A stretch of 45,005 nucleotides of DNA from Bacillota bacterium (GCA_023415055.1 JAEZLZ010000026.1:1-45005), one strand, 5' to 3'. Shown: positions 25,291-34,455, numbered from the stretch's first letter. Translations and numbers: made by a program. The notes: a model not told the origin generated them from the letters alone.

Positions 25291-27669
25291 TTATCTTTCA
25301 CAGCAAACAAGCTGTTCCTCTACGAAGCGTTTGATGTTGGAGGCATTGACGTATTTCTTAGCAACCCCCTCTTTAATCTCGAGTAATGTAGGGGCCTGCA
25401 TGATACTGAATTCCCTTGCTAACTCTGCATTTTCTTCAGCGTCTACAATCGCAAAATCAGTATTCTTCAGATACTCTTTCGCTGCATGGCAGTTCGGACA
25501 GGTCTTGGTTGTGAATAGATACAGACCATCCTCCATCGAACTGTTTGTTTCCGCTTCTTGTGTCAGACTACCGCTAACATTCTGGTTTTTCTCTCTGGAA
25601 TGCTCCACATCATAGATTCTGCGGTTCTTATATTCCTGAGCCTTGCCTTCATTCCAGTTCTGAACCGGGCGATAATATCCTGTGATACGACTGTATACCT
25701 CTGCCTTCTCACCGCAGTGGGGACAGGTGAACTGTTCTCCGGCAAGATACCCATGAGTCTTACATACGGAATAAGTCGGGGACATGGTATAATACGGTAA
25801 CTTATAATTATTGGCAATTGTTCTGACTAACTTTGCAGCTGCCTCCCAATCCGGAAGCTTCTCACCAAGGAATGCATGGAATACCGTACCGGAAGTATAT
25901 AAGGTCTGCAATTCATCCTGAATATCCAGTGCCTCGAAAATATCCTCGGTATAGCCAACCGGAAGATGAGAACTATTGGTATAATAAGGAGTATCCCCCT
26001 CCTTACCGGCAGTCTTAATCTCTGGCCAGCGCTTCTTATCATTCTTCGCAAGGCGATATGTAGTTGATTCTGCAGGAGTAGCTTCCAAATTATACAGATC
26101 ACCATATTGCTCCTGATAATCAGACAGACGCTCTCTCATATGGTTGAGGGTCTTAATCGAAAATTCCTTGGTCTTCTTATGTGTCATATCCTCTCCAAGC
26201 CACTTTGCATTCAGACCAACCTCATTCATTCCGATCAGGCCGATCGTAGAGAAATGACTGTCAAAGGAGCCCAAATAGCGTTTCGTATACGGATATAAAC
26301 CTTCCTTCAGAAGCTTCGTGATAACACCTCTTTTTACATGCAGGGATCGTGCGGCAATATCCATCATCCGGTCAAGACGCACAAAGAAATCCTTCTCATC
26401 ATTTGCAAGATATGCAATTCTCGGCATATTGATCGTAACAACACCTACGCTACCTGTGCTCTCACCGGAGCCGAAGAAACCGCCGGTCTTTTTGCGAAGC
26501 TCGCGAAGATCCAAACGTAACCTGCAGCACATGGAGCGAACATCACTAGGCTCCATATCACTGTTAATATAATTGGAAAAATAGGGAGTACCATATTTGG
26601 CGGTCATTTCAAATAATAAACGGTTATTCTCGGTGTCGGACCAATCAAAATCCTTCGTAATAGAATAGGTCGGAATCGGGTACTGGAAGCCTCTGCCGTT
26701 CGCATCGCCTTCGATCATAATCTCGATGAAGGCTTTGTTCACCATATCCATCTCTTTCTTGCAATCCTTATACTTAAAATCAACTTCCTTGCCGCCGATG
26801 ATGCAGGGAAGCTCTGCCAAGTCGCTTGGTATCGTCCAATCCAAAGTAATATTGGAGAAAGGAGCCTGTGTTCCCCAACGGCTCGGTGTATTTACACCAT
26901 AGACGAAGGATTGAATGCATTGTTTTACTTCTTTATAGGATAGATTATCTACCTTAACAAACGGTGCCAGATAGGTATCGAAGGAGGAAAAAGCCTGTGC
27001 CCCCGCCCACTCGTTCTGCATAATTCCTAGGAAATTAACCATCTGGTTACACAAGGTGGAAAGATGGCTTGCAGGAGAGGAAGTGATCTTACCGGGAATT
27101 CCGCCAAGTCCCTCCTTAATCAGCTGTTTCAATGACCAACCTGCACAATAACCGGTTAGCATGGACAGATCATGTAAATGGAGGTCCCCGTTACGATGTG
27201 CATTCGCAATCTCCTCATCGTAGATTTCAGATAACCAGTAATTGGCGGTGATAGCACCGGAATTATGTAAGATAAGGCCGCCAACCGAATAGGTTACGGT
27301 GGAGTTTTCTTTTACTCTCCAGTCCTCTTCATTCACATAGTTGTTCACAATCTCTTTGTAATCCAGGATTGTGGACTTCATGTTACGAATCTTTTCTCTA
27401 TTTTTACGATATAAAATGTAAGCCTTAGCGACATCCGTATAACCGGTTTGCTCTAAAACGCTTTCTACACTATCCTGAATGTCTTCTACATGTATGGTTT
27501 CATCTTTAATTTTTCGTTGAAAATCGGAAGTAACACGAAGTGCTAATAGACTGATAATTTCCTCTGTATAGAACTTCTCTGTTGCTTTGAAGGCTTTTGT
27601 AATAGCTTCACTGATTTTTTTGAGGTTGAATTCGGCAACCTGTCCGTCTCTCTTAATTACGTTAATCAT
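25291..27669 (-). CDS. nrdD: Anaerobic (class III) ribonucleoside-triphosphate reductase with a fused C-terminal glutaredoxin-like domain
   Basis: Makes dNTPs from NTPs under anaerobic conditions using a glycyl radical. 792 residues. An N-terminal ATP-cone (about 1-95) opens INVIKRDGQVAEFNLKKI. The ten-stranded barrel includes NTPSRWGTQAPFSNITLDW. A zinc-type site has C636, H639, C649 and C652. The predicted radical Gly is G664 in RITGYYRPVQNWNEG. After a linker of about 35 residues comes a thioredoxin-fold domain (about 713-792) with CPNC (C724, C727) and a cis-Pro motif QAPTL (P760). This suggests a built-in thiol reductant rather than formate. The activase nrdG is not in the window. Upstream are a promoter and two NrdR-like boxes; downstream a terminator. 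Confidence 0.96.
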   Translation of the reverse strand: MINVIKRDGQVAEFNLKKISEAITKAFKATEKFYTEEIISLLALRVTSDFQRKIKDETIHVEDIQDSVESVLEQTGYTDVAKAYILYRKNREKIRNMKSTILDYKEIVNNYVNEEDWRVKENSTVTYSVGGLILHNSGAITANYWLSEIYDEEIANAHRNGDLHLHDLSMLTGYCAGWSLKQLIKEGLGGIPGKITSSPASHLSTLCNQMVNFLGIMQNEWAGAQAFSSFDTYLAPFVKVDNLSYKEVKQCIQSFVYGVNTPSRWGTQAPFSNITLDWTIPSDLAELPCIIGGKEVDFKYKDCKKEMDMVNKAFIEIMIEGDANGRGFQYPIPTYSITKDFDWSDTENNRLLFEMTAKYGTPYFSNYINSDMEPSDVRSMCCRLRLDLRELRKKTGGFFGSGESTGSVGVVTINMPRIAYLANDEKDFFVRLDRMMDIAARSLHVKRGVITKLLKEGLYPYTKRYLGSFDSHFSTIGLIGMNEVGLNAKWLGEDMTHKKTKEFSIKTLNHMRERLSDYQEQYGDLYNLEATPAESTTYRLAKNDKKRWPEIKTAGKEGDTPYYTNSSHLPVGYTEDIFEALDIQDELQTLYTSGTVFHAFLGEKLPDWEAAAKLVRTIANNYKLPYYTMSPTYSVCKTHGYLAGEQFTCPHCGEKAEVYSRITGYYRPVQNWNEGKAQEYKNRRIYDVEHSREKNQNVSGSLTQEAETNSSMEDGLYLFTTKTCPNCHAAKEYLKNTDFAIVDAEENAELAREFSIMQAPTLLEIKEGVAKKYVNASNIKRFVEEQLVCCER

Positions 27670-27730
27670 ATGTAACTGTCTCCCTTCCCGCTTTTCACAT
27701 AGTTATAGCTTGTATAAAACCCATGCCTTT

Positions 27731-27759
27731 ATAGTACCAGATAAAGCCATTTTAGTCAA
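27731..27759 (-). promoter_or_regulatory. Promoter of nrdD
   Basis: Minus strand TTGACT (27754-27759), 17-bp spacer, TACTAT (27731-27736); leader about 55 nt. Confidence 0.75.
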
Positions 27760-27764
27760 TCAAA

Positions 27765-27815
27765 AAATACTAGATATATGCGACGGTTTTCCGTGTCATA
27801 CTATATCTAGTATTT
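27765..27815 (-). promoter_or_regulatory. Pair of NrdR-box-like palindromes, also a possible hflX terminator
   Basis: ATACTATATCTAGTAT (27798-27813) matches the published NrdR box consensus at 13 of 16 positions by my count. A weaker box (27767-27782) lies 31 bp away centre to centre, the three-turn spacing typical of NrdR. The same bases form a perfect 14-bp inverted repeat (27765-27778 with 27802-27815) with an inner ACGG/CCGT, followed on the minus strand by TTTTTT. It could therefore also end the hflX transcript. The boxes lie just upstream of the nrdD -35. Confidence 0.65.
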
Positions 27816-27872
27816 AAATTAGTAATATATACCTATAAAATCAACACTGCAAAATGCCGATATTCATCACCT

Positions 27873-29120
27873 CTAGACCAGTGTCTGATAGATATCCTTC
27901 GTCACATATGCCTTAACATAAATTCCTTCCTGTTGGTATTCCTCCTCTAAGAGCTGTCCGTACTTTCGGACCGTCTGAATCATCCCGGCCTCCTGGTAGG
28001 AAAAAACCTTCTCAAGCAAGACCTTTCGTTCATTTAACACTTTTTCAATTATCTGCAGAAGTTTATCCACATCAGCACCGGTCTTTGCAGATATCTTCAC
28101 GGTATAATCCGCTTTAAAATCCTTCATCACCGGCTCGACATTCGGTTTATCCTGCTTATTAAAAGCAGTAATAATTACCTTATCCGTAACTCCGAGCTTA
28201 TTCAAAGTGTCATAAACCGTATGCATCTGTCGGTCAACATCCGGATTCGAGCTGTCAACCACATGCAGAATAATATCTGCATATTTTGCTTCCTCCAATG
28301 TACTTCGGAAGGATTCAATCAGATGATGAGGCAGCTTACGAACGAATCCTACGGTATCGGTCAACAGAATCTGCTGTCCGCTCTCAAGGGCAAGCGTCCT
28401 TGTCGTCGGATCCAGAGTAGCAAATAACATATCTGCTTCCAATACTCCCGCTTTTGTCAGATAATTCAGCAGGGTGGATTTGCCCGCGTTGGTATACCCG
28501 ACAATCGCCACCACCGGGATCTTATTCTTACTTCGCAGGCTTCTGGAGGTCTCTCTGTTTTGCTTCATCTCCTCCAGTTCTCGCCGCAGTTGGGTAATTC
28601 TTTCTTTTATAATACGGCGATCCATCTCCAGCTTCTTCTCACCGGGTCCTCTAGTGCCAATACCGCCACCTAGTCTGGACAGAGAATTACGAAGTCCGAT
28701 CAATCTTGAAGACCGATAACGAAGCTGTGCCAGCTCTACTTGTATCTTTCCTTCCTTCGTCGTTGCATGACTCGCAAAAATATCCAGTATAATTACAGTT
28801 CGGTCTAAAACCTTCATCTGGAGTGCATCCTCCAGATTTTTCAGCTGGGCTGGTGTTAACTCATCATCACACACCACTCCGGTCGCATCTGTCTCAAAAG
28901 CAAGTGCTCGAACCTCATCAATCTTGCCTTTTCCGATATAAGTACCGGGATGTATACTCTCTCTGTTCTGGATGATTTTACCTACTGTAACCGCTCCTGC
29001 GGTCGCTGCAAGTTCCTCCAACTCCTCTAGAGATTGGACCGTATCATCGTTTTCGCCGGATGCTACTCCGACTAGGACGAAACGTTCCACTTGATCCTTC
29101 ATCTCATATAATTCTGCCAT
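27873..29120 (-). CDS. hflX: GTPase HflX
   Basis: Ribosome-associated GTPase that splits or rescues stalled 70S ribosomes. 415 residues. The N-terminal nucleotide-binding-like domain includes YIGKGKIDEV. The helical linker carries the family signature GGGIGTRGPGEKKLE (151-165). The GTPase domain has G1 GYTNAGKS (208-215), G3 DTVGF (255-259) and G4 NKQD (321-324). It starts 2 nt after the TPR lipoprotein gene, so the two are translationally coupled. The sequence following its stop contains the combined NrdR-box/terminator palindrome. Confidence 0.96.
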   Translation of the reverse strand: MAELYEMKDQVERFVLVGVASGENDDTVQSLEELEELAATAGAVTVGKIIQNRESIHPGTYIGKGKIDEVRALAFETDATGVVCDDELTPAQLKNLEDALQMKVLDRTVIILDIFASHATTKEGKIQVELAQLRYRSSRLIGLRNSLSRLGGGIGTRGPGEKKLEMDRRIIKERITQLRRELEEMKQNRETSRSLRSKNKIPVVAIVGYTNAGKSTLLNYLTKAGVLEADMLFATLDPTTRTLALESGQQILLTDTVGFVRKLPHHLIESFRSTLEEAKYADIILHVVDSSNPDVDRQMHTVYDTLNKLGVTDKVIITAFNKQDKPNVEPVMKDFKADYTVKISAKTGADVDKLLQIIEKVLNERKVLLEKVFSYQEAGMIQTVRKYGQLLEEEYQQEGIYVKAYVTKDIYQTLV

Positions 29121-29122
29121 AT

Positions 29123-30316
29123 TTACTCCTCAATCACATCAGTAACCGCTTCCATTAATCTGGTATCTAAAAATTGTGCCTCTCTTGCCGCATCCGAATC
29201 ATCAGGGTAAGTCGCACTGTACTCCGTCAGTTTTTCCTTTGCTTTGGCAAAATCACTCAAGCACTCATAGGCAATTATCTCATTTTTTTTCAGTGTCTGC
29301 ATCGTTCCTGCATTATTATAAGCAATTCCCTTCTCCAGATAAGAAAGAGCTTGCTTATATTCTTCGGTTTTTATAAGGCAGGAGGCTATCTGATTGTATA
29401 CATTCGGAGCCAAGATCTCGCCTTCCTTGATAAACATATCATAATAATAGATTGCCTTCGGATAATCCTTCTGAAGACGAAAGATCTCTCCAATATAATA
29501 ATAAGCCTCCTTGAATCCGTTCTTAAAGCCTTCGCTTAGTTCCGAAAGAGCCCCTTCGTAATTCTTCTGGTAAAAATGTACCTTCGCCTGATTATATTGG
29601 TCTGCACTGGTCTTAACTGCAAGCTTGGATGCTTTCGTCAGCACCTCATCCGCTGCTGCTACGTCACCGCTGTCGGTCAAAAGATAATATTTGCCGAAAT
29701 AATGAGCATAGTTAGCAGGCTCCAGAGCAATTGCCTGATCATAATCCGTCATACTCTTTTCATATTCACCCAAACTACGATAGCATAAAGCCCGGCTGTC
29801 ATAAGCAGCTGCACTCTTTTTATCCAGATCGATCAAACTGGTGTAGGTTTTGATCGCTTCCTCATAGGATCCGATCGTCATAAGCGAACTGCCTATATAA
29901 TACAATATATCCACATCCAGCTCTGATAATTCACGGATATCCAGAGCCTTTCTGAATTCTTCGATCGCTTTATCAAATTCTAACATATAATAATATGCGA
30001 TTCCTTTTCCCCGATAAACACGTTTGTTATTCCGGTTCACAATGATAATGTCTTTATTCACATAAGCCTGATCAAATTCCTTCAGGGCCTCGTTATAACT
30101 GCCCAGCTTAATTAAGGACATGCCATAATCTATGTAATAGTCGGAGCGTTTGGGATTTTCCTTGATCGCGGACGAAAAATAAGCCGCAGCCTCCTCATAA
30201 TCTCCGGTTGAAAAGCTTTTCTTTCCATCCTGATAAAGGTTTCCAGACAGACTGCAGCCGGAAATCGTAGCTACCAACAATAAACACATTCCCATAGAAA
30301 GAAGCCCTCTCATCAT
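29123..30316 (-). CDS. TPR-repeat lipoprotein
   Basis: 397 residues with a lipoprotein signal ending ATISGC (lipidated Cys 21), so anchored outside the membrane. The rest is a run of about nine tetratricopeptide repeats from residue 27 to 390. Examples are SFSTGDYEEAAAYFSSAIKE, EFDKAIEEFRKALDI and EYEKSMTDYDQAIALEP. Such arrays bind protein partners. It is the first gene of a unit with hflX (2-nt gap); GGAGGG lies 6 bases before the ATG. Its role and the reason for pairing with hflX are unknown. Confidence 0.88.
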   Translation of the reverse strand: MMRGLLSMGMCLLLVATISGCSLSGNLYQDGKKSFSTGDYEEAAAYFSSAIKENPKRSDYYIDYGMSLIKLGSYNEALKEFDQAYVNKDIIIVNRNNKRVYRGKGIAYYYMLEFDKAIEEFRKALDIRELSELDVDILYYIGSSLMTIGSYEEAIKTYTSLIDLDKKSAAAYDSRALCYRSLGEYEKSMTDYDQAIALEPANYAHYFGKYYLLTDSGDVAAADEVLTKASKLAVKTSADQYNQAKVHFYQKNYEGALSELSEGFKNGFKEAYYYIGEIFRLQKDYPKAIYYYDMFIKEGEILAPNVYNQIASCLIKTEEYKQALSYLEKGIAYNNAGTMQTLKKNEIIAYECLSDFAKAKEKLTEYSATYPDDSDAAREAQFLDTRLMEAVTDVIEE

Positions 30317-30518
30317 CTGTATCCCTCCGTGGCAAGTAAATTAACACCATCAAAAACGTGTACTTCTCATTTGCTTTGTATCTCAGACAGAAACTTATAA
30401 AGTCTTCATAAATGAACTATTTTTCCACATTTCACACTATCTACCACATGTTGTAGCCCGGAATTATTATACAACAGAATCCATGAAAAGACAACCAAAG
30501 AATAGCCATTCTCCTACT

Positions 30519-30571
30519 GAAAAATGCTCCCATCAACCATACCAATATATTGGCAGATCAGACGGGAGCAT
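30519..30571 (-). terminator. Rho-independent terminator of hppA
   Basis: ATGCTCCC (30524-30531) pairs with GGGAGCAT (30564-30571); on the minus strand a five-T run follows. The loop contains the palindrome CCAATATATTGG. Confidence 0.85.
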
Positions 30572-30589
30572 ATCATTTTATTATTAAAA

Positions 30590-32689
30590 TTAGCCGAACA
30601 ATGAGAAGCTAAGGAAAATGGTTGCTGTTAATGAAGCAACTAAGGATACTACCGTAATCTGAGTATTAATGGACGGACCCGCGGTATCCTTAAAAGGATC
30701 ACCAACGGTATCACCAACAACACCTGCTTTGTGTGCCTCGGAGTTCTTGCCACCATTATGACCGGATTCAATATACTTCTTCGTATTGTCCCAAAGACCA
30801 CCGGAGTTGGACATAAACAATGCAAACAGCAAACCGCTGACAATATTACCGGTGATAAATCCGCCGATTGCCTGCACACCGCCGATAAATCCTACAAGTA
30901 AGGTAGCGATAATAACCATCAAACCTGCAGGAATTAACTCCTTAATCGCACCGGTGGTAGCGATTTCAATGCATTTATCATACTCGGGAACAACACCCTC
31001 TTTGCCTTCTTTCAAGCCGACAATCTCTCTAAACTGACGATGAATCTCGGCAACCATACGTTGTGCATTACGATCTACACCAAGCATCAGCATAGCTGAG
31101 AATACTGCCGGGATAGCTGCACCGAATAATAATCCGAAGAATACAACCGGGTTAATGATGTCAAAGCCCTGAATTCCCTCAACACCTAATTCAGCTGCTG
31201 CGGTGTTAACCTCACTCATGAATGCACCTAATAATGCGATAACGGTAAGACCAGCTGCTCCGATTGCAAAGCCCTTGGTAACCGCTTTTACTGTATTACC
31301 TGCACTGTCAAGTGAATCGGTAATTTCAAGAGCTTGATCCCCTAGATCGCCCATTTCTACAAGACCACGTGCATTGTCTACAATCGGACCATATGCATCA
31401 TTGGAGATGATCATACCTACGATGGATAACATACCTACTGCTGCCATGGAGATACCGAACATCGGATACCCTTCGCCAAGGGGCTCACAAATTTTATAAG
31501 CCGCAAGAGCAGAAACGCCGATACCGATCATAGAGGGCAGAGCACTCATTAAGCCATAGGATATACCGGAAAGTATTGTAAATGCAGGACCGGATTCACA
31601 AGCTTTCGCAACTGCATGGACCGGAGGCTTCTTATCATCGGTAAAATAGTCACTTGCCAAACCGATTACAACACCAACAACAAGACCGATTGCACTTGCT
31701 GCCCAGATACGCCATTCAAAATTAAAAGCCCAGGTAGCGGCAGCTGTTAATACGCCGAATATAACGGTAGTTACATATGTATTAGAATTCAATGCTCTGG
31801 TCGGGTCACCGTTTTCCTTCATCTTTGCGGTTAAAACACCGATTATGGAAGCAAATAAACCAATTGCTGCATAACAGAATACCATTGCTGCATTTCCAGT
31901 CCCACCGTTTGCTTTATCAATAGCAGATGCCATTACAAGAGCAGCTGCCATGGAAGCTACGTTGGAGTCAAATAAGTCAGCGCCCATACCTGCAACGTCA
32001 CCGACATTATCACCAACGTTATCAGCAATAACCGCAGGATTTCTCGGATCATCCTCGGGAATACCGAGCTCTACCTTACCGCAGAGGTCTGCACTGATAT
32101 CCGCTGTCTTTGTAAAGATACCGCCGCCTGCTTTTGCAAACAGAGCCATGGAGCTGGCACCGAAGCTAAAGCCGAGAAGTGCGGTTGTATTATCTGTTAA
32201 GAGAAGAACCAGCGTAACACCAAGTAAGCTGGAGCCTACAACAGCCATTCCCATAACAGCACCGCCGCGGAAACCGGACATAAAAGAAGGCTTTATTCCC
32301 TTCGTTGCTGTCTCAGCTGCTTTCACGTTAGCAATTGTTGCAATGCTGATACCAATCTTACCTGCGATGCCGGAGAATACCGTACCGAAGATATAGGATA
32401 CAGCCATAAGAATATTTTCTACTACATCACCCTTCCAGATAGGCTGCGGAAGGAAAATCAAAATAACGATTGCTGCTACGGTACAGAACTTCGTTAGTGT
32501 TTTGAACTCTTTTGCCAAAAATGTGTAAGCTCCGTTACGGATCAGCTTACTGACCTCTGCTATTTTCTTGTTAGAGGAAGGTTGTTTTTCTACCCATTTG
32601 TAAAGCCAGAAGGCAGCCCCAAATGCTAGAAGTGCAATTACGATTGAAACAATTTGGAAAAACAAAACGTTGAAACTCAAAATGTTCAT
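30590..32689 (-). CDS. hppA: Membrane-bound proton-pumping pyrophosphatase, K+-independent type
   Basis: Integral membrane pump that hydrolyses PPi to drive ion export. 699 residues and about 16 helices. The PPi-binding loops are intact: DISADLCGKVELGIPEDDPR, NVGDNVGDVAGMGADLFDS, and near the C-terminus VVGDTVGDPFKDTAGPS. In GNTVKAVTKG the diagnostic residue is Lys 468 with Thr 471, the K+-independent pattern, so proton pumping is predicted rather than sodium. Start is uncertain: GGGAG abuts the ATG at 32687-32689, while an in-frame TTG at 32678-32680 is spaced 8 bases from it. The gene has its own promoter and terminator. It competes with ppdK for PPi. Confidence 0.95.
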   Translation of the reverse strand: MNILSFNVLFFQIVSIVIALLAFGAAFWLYKWVEKQPSSNKKIAEVSKLIRNGAYTFLAKEFKTLTKFCTVAAIVILIFLPQPIWKGDVVENILMAVSYIFGTVFSGIAGKIGISIATIANVKAAETATKGIKPSFMSGFRGGAVMGMAVVGSSLLGVTLVLLLTDNTTALLGFSFGASSMALFAKAGGGIFTKTADISADLCGKVELGIPEDDPRNPAVIADNVGDNVGDVAGMGADLFDSNVASMAAALVMASAIDKANGGTGNAAMVFCYAAIGLFASIIGVLTAKMKENGDPTRALNSNTYVTTVIFGVLTAAATWAFNFEWRIWAASAIGLVVGVVIGLASDYFTDDKKPPVHAVAKACESGPAFTILSGISYGLMSALPSMIGIGVSALAAYKICEPLGEGYPMFGISMAAVGMLSIVGMIISNDAYGPIVDNARGLVEMGDLGDQALEITDSLDSAGNTVKAVTKGFAIGAAGLTVIALLGAFMSEVNTAAAELGVEGIQGFDIINPVVFFGLLFGAAIPAVFSAMLMLGVDRNAQRMVAEIHRQFREIVGLKEGKEGVVPEYDKCIEIATTGAIKELIPAGLMVIIATLLVGFIGGVQAIGGFITGNIVSGLLFALFMSNSGGLWDNTKKYIESGHNGGKNSEAHKAGVVGDTVGDPFKDTAGPSINTQITVVSLVASLTATIFLSFSLFG

Positions 32690-32731
32690 CTCCCTTTCAT
32701 TTTATTTCAGCAAAATTTCGCTTTGGTTCAA

Positions 32732-32760
32732 ATACTATCACTTTTATACGGATTGTGCAA
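32732..32760 (-). promoter_or_regulatory. Promoter of hppA
   Basis: Minus strand TTGCAC (32755-32760), 17-bp spacer, TAGTAT (32732-32737). Confidence 0.6.
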
Positions 32761-32985
32761 TAGCAAACCTTCTGTTTCAGTATTTATGTCATTTTGTACA
32801 TCATGAAATTTAATTTTGCTAATTTAACCCTTTTTTATATACATTTTTCACATTTCTATTATATTTGTTTTGTATATTATACCAGTACTATCCCCTCCCT
32901 TTTCGTGATTATTACTTTATGCGAAATCTAGAATATTTATATGTTTTCTTTCTCATAAAACAGAACAGAATTTTACTAAATTAGA
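32761..32985. other. Divergent intergenic region between hppA and oadB
   Basis: AT-rich sequence between the divergent hppA and oadB promoters (each listed separately). No additional gene recognised. Confidence 0.5.
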
Positions 32986-33015
32986 TTGACACAGCCCCTG
33001 TGAATGAGCTACAAT
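32986..33015 (+). promoter_or_regulatory. Promoter of oadB-oadG
   Basis: Perfect TTGACA (32986-32991), 18-bp spacer, TACAAT (33010-33015); leader of about 130 nt. Confidence 0.75.
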
Positions 33016-33040
33016 AAAACCAATTTCATAAACTTGTCTT

Positions 33041-33119
33041 ATCTCAAAATAACAATGTAAAACGTGCATATTCATGCTATCGGTGTGTGTACGTTTTCTC
33101 CTTGTTATACCATTGAGAT
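33041..33119 (+). promoter_or_regulatory. Structured leader of oadB
   Basis: Nested helices within the 130-nt leader: ATCTCAA/TTGAGAT (33041-33047, 33113-33119), ATAACAA/TTGTTAT (33049-33055, 33102-33108), AAAACGT/ACGTTTT (33059-33065, 33091-33097) and a GCAT/ATGC tip. The fold closes 15 nt before the ribosome binding site. No known riboswitch class was recognised. It could be a sensor for a sodium-pump gene, or simply a stabilising 5' hairpin. Confidence 0.5.
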
Positions 33120-33150
33120 TTGACTTATCATGCTAAGGAGGACTTATTTT

Positions 33151-34305
33151 ATGGATTTCTTATTGTCGGGTATAATGGCAATTACTTGGCAGCAGTGCGT
33201 TATGTATCTTGTGGGTGCTATTCTTATCTATTTAGCAATCGAGAAAGGCTTCGAACCCTCACTGCTACTGCCTATGGGTTTTGGTGCAATATTAGTTAAC
33301 ATTCCGCTTTCCGGCGTATTGGATCAGACACTGGAAGGTGTCGGACAAACTCATGGTATTATTCAATGGTTATTTGAAACTGGGATTGAAGCATCCGAAG
33401 CCCTTCCGATTTTATTGTTTATCGGCATCGGTGCAATGATTGATTTCGGACCTCTGTTGTCTAATCCGAAGATGTTTTTATTCGGAGCTGCTGCTCAGTT
33501 CGGTATCTTCTTCACCATCTCACTTGCAGCGTTACTTAGGTTTAATATAGCAGATGCAGCTTCCATCGGTATCATCGGAGCAGCTGACGGCCCTACCTCC
33601 ATTCTAGTTTCACAGATTCTGAATTCAAAGTATATCGGCGCGATTGCTGTCGCGGCCTATTCCTACATGGCACTGGTTCCGATTGTACAGCCTTTAGCAA
33701 TCAAAGCAGTAACCACCAAGAAGGAACGTATGATTCGTATGGAATATAATCCGAAGTCGGTTACCAAGTTGACCAGAATTATATTCCCTATTATCGTAAC
33801 CATCATTGCAGGCTTAATCGCTCCCATGTCAGTGGCTTTGGTTGGCTTCTTAATGTTTGGTAATTTAATCAGAGAATGTGGTGTGCTTGGCAGCTTATCC
33901 GATACTGCACAGAATAATCTGTCCAATCTTATCACCTTATTACTTGGTATCACAATTGCCTTCAGTATGAAAGCGGAAGCCTTTGTTAATCTTGATACAC
34001 TTCTGATCATGGGCTTAGGTTTAGTCGCATTCGTAATGGATACGATCGGTGGCGTATTATTTGCTAAGTTCCTGAATCTGTTCCTCAGAAAGAATAAGAT
34101 TAATCCGATGGTAGGTGCTGCGGGTATCTCCGCATTCCCTATGTCAGCACGTGTCGTTCAGAAGATGGGTCTGAAGGAAGATCCCTCCAACCACCTTTTA
34201 ATGCATGCCATCAGTGCTAACGTATCCGGACAGATCGGATCCGTAGTAGCCGGCGGTGTTGTAATTAAAATCGTAACTGAAATCCTGAAGAATATGGCCG
34301 GTTAA
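33151..34305 (+). CDS. oadB: Sodium-pumping decarboxylase beta subunit (OadB family)
   Basis: Membrane carboxybiotin decarboxylase subunit that couples decarboxylation to sodium export in oxaloacetate, methylmalonyl-CoA or glutaconyl-CoA decarboxylases. From the ATG at 33151 it is 384 residues with about nine or ten helices. An in-frame ATG at 33130 lies upstream of the AAGGAGG (33135-33141) and is unlikely. GIIGAADGPTSILVSQ (about 140-155) carries the conserved Asp of the ion path, and AAGISAFPMSARVVQ the C-terminal motif. The gamma subunit follows 150 nt later, but the carboxyltransferase and biotin carrier subunits are not in the window. So which acyl substrate it serves is open. Confidence 0.93.
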   Translation: MDFLLSGIMAITWQQCVMYLVGAILIYLAIEKGFEPSLLLPMGFGAILVNIPLSGVLDQTLEGVGQTHGIIQWLFETGIEASEALPILLFIGIGAMIDFGPLLSNPKMFLFGAAAQFGIFFTISLAALLRFNIADAASIGIIGAADGPTSILVSQILNSKYIGAIAVAAYSYMALVPIVQPLAIKAVTTKKERMIRMEYNPKSVTKLTRIIFPIIVTIIAGLIAPMSVALVGFLMFGNLIRECGVLGSLSDTAQNNLSNLITLLLGITIAFSMKAEAFVNLDTLLIMGLGLVAFVMDTIGGVLFAKFLNLFLRKNKINPMVGAAGISAFPMSARVVQKMGLKEDPSNHLLMHAISANVSGQIGSVVAGGVVIKIVTEILKNMAG

Positions 34306-34371
34306 GAATCGATGCCTGCCTCTTAACAGCAAGTTAAATGTAGTGGGCAGGATAAATCAACGGTTAACCAA

Positions 34372-34390
34372 GCTGCATCTGGGATGCAGC
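34372..34390 (+). repeat. Hairpin repeat before oadG
   Basis: Perfect 8-bp stem GCTGCATC-TGG-GATGCAGC between oadB and oadG. A near-identical hairpin follows oadG at 34605-34623. Confidence 0.8.
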
Positions 34391-34455
34391 ACAGGACATA
34401 ATCTGATTGGCTGCAGAAAAAAAGCAACCGGGATGTTATCAGAAAGGAGAATTAT

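Noticed and set aside
31950..32396. 148-codon plus-strand frame rich in Pro, Ala and Ser
   Set aside because: Antisense to hppA; composition reflects the reverse complement of Gly/Ala-rich helices.
33130..33150. Earlier ATG for oadB
   Set aside because: It lies upstream of the AAGGAGG that serves the ATG at 33151.
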